Assembly: GCA_001769005.1 (NCBI GenBank)
Contig: MENE01000053.1
Span: 5,122 to 11,128 of the forward strand
Length of the DNA stretch: 6,007 nucleotides
Reading direction: 5' to 3'
Origin: Bacteroidetes bacterium GWA2_31_9b
GTDB lineage: Bacteria; Bacteroidota; Bacteroidia; Bacteroidales; UBA12077
Position numbers and translations under genes: made by a program. Below the pieces are notes generated by a model. It ran no database searches, was not told the origin of the DNA, and saw nothing but the letters and a program-made list of their open reading frames with translations. How positions within the stretch are numbered: position 1 is the first letter of the stretch; every line of letters starts with the position of its first letter. Positions 1 to 5,737 of this stretch are shown here, one piece after another.

Positions 1-1
1 C

Positions 2-52
2 GATTTAAACAACCAATATAAGAATTACTTTATCTGGAAGGAAAAATTATAA
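2..52 (+). CDS. Possible C-terminal end of an upstream rightward gene (partial)
   Basis: One rightward frame is open from the window edge for 16 codons (DLNNQYKNYFIWKEKL) and ends in TAA at 50-52, one base before the terminator stem. The other two rightward frames stop within a few codons. A stop codon directly against a bidirectional terminator is what a convergent gene pair would give, so I infer the tail of a gene lying mostly to the left of the window. Sixteen residues are too few to name a family, and an open frame this short could arise by chance. Confidence 0.35.
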   Translation, partial: DLNNQYKNYFIWKEKL

Positions 53-84
53 AAAAACATCCGAAAATAATTTCGGATGTTTTT
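53..84. terminator. Bidirectional intrinsic terminator (14-bp perfect stem)
   Basis: Bases 53-66 and 71-84 are perfect reverse complements around a 4-base loop (ATAA at 67-70). The core is ACATCCGAAA, flanked by A/T pairs. Read leftward, the stem runs into seven U's (A's at 51-57), which ends the transcript of the biotin-carrier gene whose stop lies at 89-91. Read rightward, it runs into TTTTAATTTT, which would end a convergent gene stopping at 50-52. The stem has only four G/C pairs, but the perfect match, U-tracts on both sides and position between converging genes make the call good. Confidence 0.85.
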
Positions 85-88
85 AATT

Positions 89-466
89 TTATTCGAGTTC
101 AATCATTAAAGTTTTCTTTGGTATTTTCTCGTTCTCAGATATATAAATCTTTTTAACGACACCATCTATAGGAAACAATAATTTATTTTTCATTTTCATC
201 GCTTCAAGAACCAACATAAGTTCCCCCTCTTTAACTTCCTGTCCAACAGTAACATAAATCTTAATTACTGTTCCGGGAATTTCAGAGTAGATTTTCTTAA
301 TGTCGGGCTTTTCCCACATTACTCTTTTCTTGTAACTTTCGGTATGGAGTGTTCTATATTTATCACCATCAATATTTAAAACATGATAACGAGCTTTTAT
401 AGAATCCTCTTCTTCGATTACAGGAGCAGGGGCTTTTTGCTTAGTTATTTTTTCTTTTGTTGCCAT
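89..466 (-). CDS. Biotin carboxyl carrier protein subunit of an acyl-CoA carboxylase/decarboxylase
   Basis: This is a 125-residue carrier protein. Its biotinylated lysine shuttles CO2 between a carboxylase or decarboxylase partner and the carboxyltransferase encoded just upstream. The C-terminal half (about residues 58-125) is a biotinyl domain. EAMKM lies at 88-92, making Lys91 the predicted biotin site, 34 residues from the C-terminus as usual for the family. IPGTV at 63-67 and the PIDG turn at 99-102 match the paired hairpins of the fold. The N-terminus is charged, with a short APAP stretch near residue 12, followed by a segment around 27-55 that probably docks to the partner. There is no signal peptide. 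It starts 11 nt after the carboxyltransferase stop (TAA TAG in tandem), so it is the last gene of that operon, ahead of the terminator at 53-84. It is shorter than fatty-acid-synthesis AccB (about 150-170 residues), so I read it as the dedicated carrier of this carboxyltransferase; general AccB is the alternative. Confidence 0.92.
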   Translation of the reverse strand: MATKEKITKQKAPAPVIEEEDSIKARYHVLNIDGDKYRTLHTESYKKRVMWEKPDIKKIYSEIPGTVIKIYVTVGQEVKEGELMLVLEAMKMKNKLLFPIDGVVKKIYISENEKIPKKTLMIELE

Positions 467-477
467 TTGCTATACTA

Positions 478-2025
478 TTAAAATGGAGGAATTCCATGTT
501 TCTTTAATGGTTTAATATCAACTTTGTTTTTTGAAACTTCGATACCATGAAGCAAGAATTTTCTTGTTTCTTTAGGTTCAATAACAGAATCAACATAACC
601 TTTAGCAGCTGCAACATAAGGATTCGCAAATTTTTCTTTGTATTCCTTAACTTTTTGTTTACGCATTTTTTCAGGATCTTCTGCTTCAGTAATTTCTTTT
701 CTGAAAATAATGTTTGCAGCACCTTCTGGTCCCATAACAGCTATTTCAGCTCCTGGCCATGCAAATACGAAGTCTGCATTCAGGTGTCGTGAATTCATGG
801 CAATGTAACCACCACCATAAGCTTTACGAAGAATAACTGTGATTTTTGGAATATTAGCTTCTGAATATGCATATAATAATTTTGCACCATGACGAATAAC
901 ACCGGCATGTTCCTGATCAACTCCAGGTAAATATCCTGGTAAGTCAACTAATGTAATAATTGGAATCTGGAATGCATCGCAATATCTGATAAAACGAGCA
1001 CCTTTATCTGATGAGTCAACATCGAGTACACCTGCAAGATACAATGGTTGATTAGCTACAAAACCAACCGTTTCGCCGTTGATTCTACCAAATCCAATAA
1101 CAATATTTCTTGCAAAAAGCTCCATAATTTCGAAAAACTCAGATCCATCAGTTATTGCACGAATAACATCGCGTACATCATAAGGTTCTTTTGGGTTTCC
1201 AGGAACTATTTCGTCAATTTTATACTTGTCATATAAAGGTTCTTTTGGTTCGAACGGACGAGCTTTTTGACCATTATTCCAAGGAATATATGTTATAAGC
1301 TTTTTAATCTGATCGAAACATTCAATTTCACTTTCTGCAAAGAAGTGTGCGTTTCCTGTTATTTCACTATGTACTCGTGCTCCACCTAAATCTTCCATTG
1401 AGATTTCTTCGCCAAGTACTGTTTTAATAACTTCCGGGCCTGTAATAAACATTTTAGAAATGTTTTCAACTACAAATACGAAATCGGTTAATGCTGGAGA
1501 ATATACTGCTCCACCGGCACATGGACCAAGAATTACAGAAATTTGTGGAATAACACCTGAAGCCATAGTATTGCGATAAAAAATCTCACCATAACCTGCT
1601 AAAGAGTTAACACCTTCCTGAATACGGGCACCACCTGAATCGTTAATACCAATAATTGGAACTCGCATTTTCATTGCATGATCCATTATTTTGGTAATTT
1701 TTCGAGCATGCATTAATCCTAACGATCCTCCGGCAACAGTAAAGTCCTGAGCATAAATACAAATAGGTGCACCATAAATTGTTCCTGTTCCTGTAATTAC
1801 ACCATCACCATGAAGAATTTTACCATCCATACCAAAATCGCGAGCTTCGTGCTCAACGAATAAATCATACTCATGGAAAGAATTCTCATCTAGTAGAGTA
1901 ATTATTCTTTCACGAGCAGTCATTTTCCCCATAGCAACTTGCTTTTCGATGGCTTTTTCGCCACCACCCTGGAGAACTTTTTCGCGCTTCTTTTGAAGTT
2001 CAAGAATTTTTCTTTTCAAAGACAT
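478..2025 (-). CDS. mmdA/pccB: Acyl-CoA carboxylase carboxyltransferase (beta) subunit, propionyl-CoA carboxylase / methylmalonyl-CoA decarboxylase alpha type
   Basis: This 515-residue cytoplasmic protein is full length for the family (about 510-530). It transfers a carboxyl group between biotin on its carrier protein and an acyl-CoA, most likely the propionyl-CoA/(S)-methylmalonyl-CoA pair. It has two crotonase-fold domains. The N-terminal one (about 1-250) carries DSGGARIQEG at 129-138 and GPCAGGAVYSPAL at 167-179. The C-terminal one (about 260-500) carries VDLPGYLPG at 360-368, AYGGGY at 402-407 and AWPGAEIAVMGPEGAANI at 422-439. The Gly-Gly pairs in the two domains form the oxyanion holes. 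The C-terminus KKHGIPPF is typical of this subfamily. The residue that separates substrate classes in related enzymes is Ile408 here, as I recall for MmdA/transcarboxylase-like members rather than the Asp of classical PccB. The biotin carrier follows 11 nt downstream. No biotin carboxylase and no membrane decarboxylase subunit lies in the window, so carboxylation versus Na+-linked decarboxylation cannot be settled. The gene has its own 223-nt upstream gap with a candidate promoter. Confidence 0.93.
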   Translation of the reverse strand: MSLKRKILELQKKREKVLQGGGEKAIEKQVAMGKMTARERIITLLDENSFHEYDLFVEHEARDFGMDGKILHGDGVITGTGTIYGAPICIYAQDFTVAGGSLGLMHARKITKIMDHAMKMRVPIIGINDSGGARIQEGVNSLAGYGEIFYRNTMASGVIPQISVILGPCAGGAVYSPALTDFVFVVENISKMFITGPEVIKTVLGEEISMEDLGGARVHSEITGNAHFFAESEIECFDQIKKLITYIPWNNGQKARPFEPKEPLYDKYKIDEIVPGNPKEPYDVRDVIRAITDGSEFFEIMELFARNIVIGFGRINGETVGFVANQPLYLAGVLDVDSSDKGARFIRYCDAFQIPIITLVDLPGYLPGVDQEHAGVIRHGAKLLYAYSEANIPKITVILRKAYGGGYIAMNSRHLNADFVFAWPGAEIAVMGPEGAANIIFRKEITEAEDPEKMRKQKVKEYKEKFANPYVAAAKGYVDSVIEPKETRKFLLHGIEVSKNKVDIKPLKKHGIPPF

Positions 2026-2096
2026 ATCTTGTACATTTAGTTAATGAATAAGCTTAGGTATTATCCCTAAACCTTTTTTTAAAAAATAACTGCAAC

Positions 2097-2136
2097 GTTA
2101 CAAAATGAATTTTATTATAAAAAATAAATTTGTAAC
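2097..2136 (-). repeat. Inverted repeat GTTACAAA/TTTGTAAC, possible weak terminator or leader hairpin
   Basis: Bases 2097-2104 and 2129-2136 are perfect 8-bp reverse complements with a 24-base AT-rich spacer that can partly pair with itself (ATTTT against AAAAT). Read leftward, the stem is followed about 10 nt later by six U's (A's at 2081-2086). This could be a weak transcription stop after lptG, a structure in the leader of the carboxyltransferase mRNA, or a protein-binding site. The stem is AT-rich, so chance formation is possible. Confidence 0.3.
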
Positions 2137-2211
2137 AATCAGCAAACAATCTAATTTAAACCATTGCAAACCAATTCAATAATTTAAATTCACTTAAACA
2201 GACATACCAGA

Positions 2212-2242
2212 CAAATGTATGAAATAAAATTTTATAAATAAA
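2212..2242 (-). promoter_or_regulatory. Candidate Bacteroidota-type promoter for the carboxyltransferase/biotin-carrier operon
   Basis: Read leftward, the sequence is TTTA (2242-2239), 19 bases, then TACATTTG (2219-2212). The phylum's primary-sigma consensus is TTTG-N19-TANNTTTG, so the downstream box matches fully and the upstream box in three of four bases, with exact spacing. It lies 6 bases beyond the lptG stop. Transcription would start near 2205. Between the boxes is a 12-bp palindrome, ATAAAATTTTAT (2224-2235), which may just reflect AT-richness. In such AT-rich DNA one match of this kind can arise by chance. Confidence 0.4.
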
Positions 2243-2248
2243 AAATGA

Positions 2249-3340
2249 CTATTTGGGAGCTAATCGGTAGAGAAACAGCGCTATAAAAGTATAAATAATA
2301 TTTGGCAACCATACAGCAAACAATGGATTCATACTCCCACTAATAGCAAACATTGTTGCAAAGCGCATAAAAAGAATAAACGAAAAACTTAAAAGAAGAC
2401 CCAGTCCAATATGCATACCTATTCCTCCTTTTACTTTTCTTGATGATAATGACACACCGATAAGAGTAAGAATAAAGGTTGAAAATGGATAAGCAAAGCG
2501 GCTGTATTTCTCAATCAATAAACTGATAACATCATCAGCTCCCTGCATTTTTTGTTCTTCAATATAATTGTTGAGCTGAGGTAAATTCATAGTTTCTACA
2601 TATTGAGCATAACGTTTAAAATCTTCAGGTAAAAGGTTTAATGTTGTATCAATTGATGTTCCGTAAGAAATATTTTCCTTTAAACTATCAATATCGCGAA
2701 TAAAATAATTTTTTATTGTCCATTTATTAATTGATGTATCCCACTTAGCATATTCAGAAATCAACTTTGATTTTAATTGACCGTTTTCGAATCGTTCCAT
2801 AGCAAATTTATAGCCAATATCATTTGTTGCGTTATAACTTTTCATATAAATAAACAAACCTGGTTCAACCTGACGGTGAATATCTTTTTCGGTATTCTGA
2901 ATGGGATTTTTAATGTATTTATATGTAAAATCGAGTCGTACAGCATTTGCAGGTGGAATTATATAGGCCATTAAAACAAAAGAAAATAATGCAATAACAA
3001 AAGCAGAAATAAAATAGGGAAGCATAATCCTCCTGAAACTCACGCCACTACTTAAAATGGCAATTATTTCAGTATTATAAGCCATTTTTGAAGTAAAAAA
3101 AATTACTGCAATAAAAGTAAAAAGTGAACTGAACAGATTGGCAAAATATGGAATAAAATTCATGTAATAATCAAAAACAATTGCTTTAAGAGGAGCTTCT
3201 TTCTCTAAAAAATCTTCAACTTTTTCAGACAAATCGAATACAACAGCAATAGTTACAATTAAAGCTATAGCAAAAAAGTAAGTTCCCAGAAACTTCTTAA
3301 TGATATAGACATCAATTTTTTTAAATCCATTTATACTCAT
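2249..3340 (-). CDS. lptG: LptF/LptG-family permease (YjgP/YjgQ), lipopolysaccharide export
   Basis: This 363-residue inner-membrane protein has the normal length for LptG/LptF (about 350-365). The family forms the membrane part of the LptB2FG ABC transporter, which pulls LPS out of the inner membrane and passes it to the periplasmic Lpt bridge. Six membrane segments are visible, near 18-36, 61-83, 104-128, 284-298, 307-326 and 338-358. Between segments 3 and 4 lies a periplasmic region of about 150 residues (130-283), the usual place of the beta-jellyroll. The cytoplasmic stretch after segment 2, with TEIIAILSSGVSFRR at 90-104, is the conserved coupling helix that contacts the LptB ATPase. 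The start ATG overlaps the tgt stop in an ATGA (3337-3340), so translation is probably coupled to tgt. No lptB, lptA, lptC or second permease is in the window. The family is clear; whether the LptG or LptF role applies cannot be decided from sequence alone. Confidence 0.9.
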   Translation of the reverse strand: MSINGFKKIDVYIIKKFLGTYFFAIALIVTIAVVFDLSEKVEDFLEKEAPLKAIVFDYYMNFIPYFANLFSSLFTFIAVIFFTSKMAYNTEIIAILSSGVSFRRIMLPYFISAFVIALFSFVLMAYIIPPANAVRLDFTYKYIKNPIQNTEKDIHRQVEPGLFIYMKSYNATNDIGYKFAMERFENGQLKSKLISEYAKWDTSINKWTIKNYFIRDIDSLKENISYGTSIDTTLNLLPEDFKRYAQYVETMNLPQLNNYIEEQKMQGADDVISLLIEKYSRFAYPFSTFILTLIGVSLSSRKVKGGIGMHIGLGLLLSFSFILFMRFATMFAISGSMNPLFAVWLPNIIYTFIALFLYRLAPK

Positions 3341-4467
3341 AAACGTTCAGAAAGTTTATCAACCATTTTATTTTTCCAGCCAGAAAACGAACCATCAATA
3401 ATTTTTTCGCGAGCTTCGGTAACAAGCCATAAATAAAAGGCAAGATTATGAAGACTTGCCACTTGAGCACCTAAAATTTCTTTCGATACAATTAAATGAC
3501 GAAGATATGCTTTTGAAAATTTAGTATCTACAAATGAAGCACCATTTTCTTCAATCGGAGAAAAATCATTCTTCCATTTAACATTTTTTATGTTTATTAC
3601 CCCATCACGAGTAAATAACATTCCATTTCGTCCGTTTCGGGTTGGCATAACACAATCAAACATATCTATTCCTCGTGAAATTCCTTCGAGAATATTTGCA
3701 GGAGTTCCAACTCCCATTAAGTATCGGGGTTTATCCTGAGGTAATATTTCATTTACCACATCAATCATTTCGTACATTTGTTCAACAGGTTCGCCAACAG
3801 ATAATCCTCCAATAGCATATCCTTCACGTTCGAAAGAAGCAATTTTTTTGGCTGATAGTTGTCTTAAATCGTTAAAAACACTTCCCTGAACAATTGGAAA
3901 AAATGTTTGATTATACCCATATAACGGTTCTGAATTATCGAAATGCTTTAAACCACGAGCCAACCATCGATGCGTTAGTTCCATTGATTTTTTTGCATAG
4001 TCGTATTCGCATGGATAAGGTGTACATTCATCAAAAGCCATTATAATATCGGCTCCAATTATTCGCTGAATATCAACAATGCTTTCAGGGGTAAATATAT
4101 GTTTCGATCCATCAATATGTGAACTGAAATGAGCTCCATCTTCTTTAAGCTTACGATTTTCGGTTAATGAAAAAACCTGATATCCTCCGCTATCGGTTAA
4201 TATTGGTTTGTCCCAACTCATGAATTTATGTAAACCTCCAGCCATTTTTATAGTGTCAACTCCTGGGCGTAAATATAAATGGTATGTGTTTCCAAGAATT
4301 ATTTGAGCTTTTACATCTTCAATTAAATCTTTTTGATTTACTCCTTTTACAGTTCCTACAGTACCTACAGGCATAAAAATAGGAGTTTGAATTTTACCGT
4401 GTTCGGTTGTTAACTCTCCCGCTCTAGCCTTAGTTTTAGTATCTTTTACAAAAATATCAAACTTCAT
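3337..4467 (-). CDS. tgt: tRNA-guanine(34) transglycosylase
   Basis: This 376-residue enzyme exchanges guanine at wobble position 34 of GUN-anticodon tRNAs for preQ1, a step toward queuosine. Visible motifs (numbered from this start) are TPIFMPVGT near 28-36, DSGGYQVFSL at 92-101, FDECTPYP at 145-152, FPIVQGSV at 190-197, GGLSVGE at 220-226 and FDCVMPTRNGRNG at 270-282. Asp271 is the expected nucleophile and Asp92 the general acid/base. The Cys in DECT and the bacterial-type GGLSVGE loop suggest preQ1 rather than queuine as substrate. Oddly, the zinc motif CxCxxC is missing: the three positions read Gly309, Ser311 and Asp314, though the fourth ligand His340 (SLHNLAFYL) remains. I chose ATG at 4467 over a GTG 63 nt upstream because the family begins with this MKF segment and because a candidate promoter box lies inside the longer version. 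The stop overlaps the lptG start by 4 nt, so the two form an operon. Confidence 0.96.
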   Translation of the reverse strand: MKFDIFVKDTKTKARAGELTTEHGKIQTPIFMPVGTVGTVKGVNQKDLIEDVKAQIILGNTYHLYLRPGVDTIKMAGGLHKFMSWDKPILTDSGGYQVFSLTENRKLKEDGAHFSSHIDGSKHIFTPESIVDIQRIIGADIIMAFDECTPYPCEYDYAKKSMELTHRWLARGLKHFDNSEPLYGYNQTFFPIVQGSVFNDLRQLSAKKIASFEREGYAIGGLSVGEPVEQMYEMIDVVNEILPQDKPRYLMGVGTPANILEGISRGIDMFDCVMPTRNGRNGMLFTRDGVINIKNVKWKNDFSPIEENGASFVDTKFSKAYLRHLIVSKEILGAQVASLHNLAFYLWLVTEAREKIIDGSFSGWKNKMVDKLSERL

Positions 4468-4485
4468 ATAAAATTTATTTCGGCT

Positions 4486-4493
4486 CAAAGATA
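4486..4493 (-). promoter_or_regulatory. Candidate -7 box (TATCTTTG) of the tgt-lptG promoter
   Basis: Read leftward, the bases spell TATCTTTG, a full match to the Bacteroidota -7 consensus TANNTTTG. It ends 18 bases before the tgt ATG, so transcription would start near 4480 and leave a leader of about 12 AT-rich bases. No good TTTG -33 box appears at the expected 19-base spacing (TGAA instead). Location supports the call more than the motif alone does. Confidence 0.45.
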
Positions 4494-4500
4494 ACGAATT

Positions 4501-4530
4501 GTGAATAAAATTTTCATTACTTAAATTCAC
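4501..4530. repeat. Short inverted repeat GTGAAT-N18-ATTCAC in the divergent intergenic region
   Basis: Bases 4501-4506 and 4525-4530 are perfect 6-bp reverse complements separated by 18 bases. The element lies just upstream of the candidate tgt -7 box, between the divergent tgt and glycosyltransferase genes, where an operator could sit. Six-base arms are short enough to occur by chance in AT-rich DNA. Confidence 0.2.
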
Positions 4531-4594
4531 ATTTCTTGTAAAACCCGAAAATGTTTAATAAAATTGCCAATTAACTCTATTTACAAAAGTTACT

Positions 4595-5737
4595 GTGAAA
4601 ATAATCGAACTTATTACTAACAACCCACTTCTGCTAATCCCAATTTCATTTGCTATTGTATTAATTATTCAATTGTTTTATTACTTATTTTTCTTTTCCA
4701 GAATTTTATTTATTAAAAACATTCATCATGTAACAGGAATAAACAATCCTGTTTCGATAATAATTTGTGCACGTAACGAAGCAGATAATTTAACAAAAAA
4801 TTTACCATTTATTTTAAATCAGAAATATTCTGATTTTGAAGTTATTGTTGTAAACGATTGTTCTGAGGATGAAACTGAATTTGTACTCGAGCGATTCCAA
4901 AAACAATACAAGCATTTAAAAGTTACAACAATTAAACAAGATGCTAAATTTAGACATAGTAAGAAGCTAGCATTAACAATAGGAATAAAAGCTGCAAAAA
5001 ACGAATGGATTTTACTTACAGATGCCGATTGTTGCCCTGAAAGTCCGAAATGGATAGAACGGATGCAAAGCAACTTCCTGAATGATACCGACTTAGTAAT
5101 TGGGTATGGTGGCTTTTATAAGAAAAAAAGTTTTTTAAACAATCTTATTCGGTTCGATTCTCTTTTTATAGCATTACAATATTTCACGTTCGCAATTGCA
5201 GGAAAACCATATATGGGTGTTGGACGAAATCTGGCATACCGTAAATCATTATTTTTTACGAATAAGGGTTTTGCAAATCACCGTCACTTAGATTCAGGCG
5301 ATGATGATTTATTTGTAAACGAAGTAGCAACAGGTAAAAATACACGTATTGAAGTTTCGCATGAATCGATAACACGAACAGATTCAAAGTCAACTTTTCG
5401 CGATTGGTATTATCAGAAAAAGAGACATATCACAACTGGTCATCATTACAAAGCGAGTACAAAATTTCGTTTAGCATTTGAGATATTTAGCCGTGTATTT
5501 TTTTATCCGTTATTTATTTTATGCCTGGTTTTCTTTACCGAATTCTATATTTATATTCTGGGAGCATTTGCTTTAAGAATGATACTTCAATTAATTATAA
5601 TTAAAGTTACTATGAACCGTTTGAAGGAAAAATTTTTATTATTACCTTCGTTGCTTTATGATATTATTGTACCATATCTTAATTTTATGTTTTTAATATC
5701 AAACATTTTTACTTCGAAACAACTTAAATGGAAATAA
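4595..5737 (+). CDS. Membrane-anchored family 2 glycosyltransferase
   Basis: This 380-residue protein combines an N-terminal membrane helix (about 13-35), a cytoplasmic GT-A catalytic domain (about 50-285) and two or three C-terminal membrane helices (about 295-317, 319-337 and 350-370). The GT2 signatures are in order: VSIIICARNEADNL at 53-66, VVNDCSEDET at 85-94 for nucleotide-sugar binding, TDADC at 142-146 as the metal-binding DXD, SGDDDLFVNE at 234-243 for the catalytic base region, and QKKRH at 274-278 in the place of the Q/RxxRW motif of processive enzymes. It should transfer a sugar from a nucleotide donor to an acceptor at the inner face of the membrane; sugar and acceptor cannot be read from sequence. 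The start is GTG, because no in-frame ATG lies between the upstream stop at 4559-4561 and this codon, and the next internal Met is residue 157. No Shine-Dalgarno is seen. Its last 10 bases overlap the sigma-factor gene, so the two are probably co-transcribed. Confidence 0.9.
   Translation: MKIIELITNNPLLLIPISFAIVLIIQLFYYLFFFSRILFIKNIHHVTGINNPVSIIICARNEADNLTKNLPFILNQKYSDFEVIVVNDCSEDETEFVLERFQKQYKHLKVTTIKQDAKFRHSKKLALTIGIKAAKNEWILLTDADCCPESPKWIERMQSNFLNDTDLVIGYGGFYKKKSFLNNLIRFDSLFIALQYFTFAIAGKPYMGVGRNLAYRKSLFFTNKGFANHRHLDSGDDDLFVNEVATGKNTRIEVSHESITRTDSKSTFRDWYYQKKRHITTGHHYKASTKFRLAFEIFSRVFFYPLFILCLVFFTEFYIYILGAFALRMILQLIIIKVTMNRLKEKFLLLPSLLYDIIVPYLNFMFLISNIFTSKQLKWK

Larger units (their letters stand above)
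2026..2248 (-). other. 223-nt AT-rich gap upstream of the carboxyltransferase gene
   Basis: This gap separates the lptG stop (TAG at 2249-2251) from the carboxyltransferase ATG. I see no credible reading frame in it. Read leftward it holds a candidate promoter (2212-2242), an 8-bp inverted repeat (2097-2136), a T7A6 palindromic tract (2074-2086) and a small 5-bp stem (2054-2070). No Shine-Dalgarno sequence precedes the ATG. If the promoter is used, the mRNA leader would be about 180 nt. I recognise no known riboswitch. Confidence 0.6.

Noticed and set aside
504..722. 72-codon leftward reading frame inside the carboxyltransferase gene
   Set aside because: It lies in another frame of a strongly conserved gene and encodes a Lys/Leu/Asn-rich low-complexity sequence with no recognisable motif.
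547..792. 81-codon rightward frame opposite the carboxyltransferase gene
   Set aside because: It is antisense to conserved coding sequence, and its Phe/Ser/Cys-rich composition is typical of a frame read against a real gene.
1048..1236. 62-codon rightward frame opposite the carboxyltransferase gene
   Set aside because: It is an antisense shadow of conserved coding sequence, with no motif.
2054..2070. TTAGG/CCTAA stem with a 7-base loop ahead of the carboxyltransferase gene
   Set aside because: The stem has only 5 bp and no U-tract follows in the direction of transcription, so it is not a credible terminator or riboswitch on its own.
2143..2170. Alternative promoter from two TTTG boxes on the leftward strand
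   Set aside because: The spacing between the boxes (16 bases) and the AT instead of TA in the downstream box fit the consensus worse than the 2212-2242 candidate.
2777..2974. 65-codon rightward frame opposite lptG
   Set aside because: It is antisense to the periplasmic-domain coding region of lptG and has no independent support.
4554..4588. Rightward promoter built from TTTA and TATTTACA
   Set aside because: The downstream box matches TANNTTTG in only three of six fixed bases, too weak to call.
4572..4592. TAACT/AGTTA hairpin just before the glycosyltransferase GTG
   Set aside because: The 5-bp AT-rich stem has a large loop and is indistinguishable from chance.
4819..5073. 84-codon leftward frame opposite the glycosyltransferase
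   Set aside because: It lies against the GT-A nucleotide-binding motifs, which are clearly the coding strand. The Ser/Cys/Phe-rich product is a shadow.
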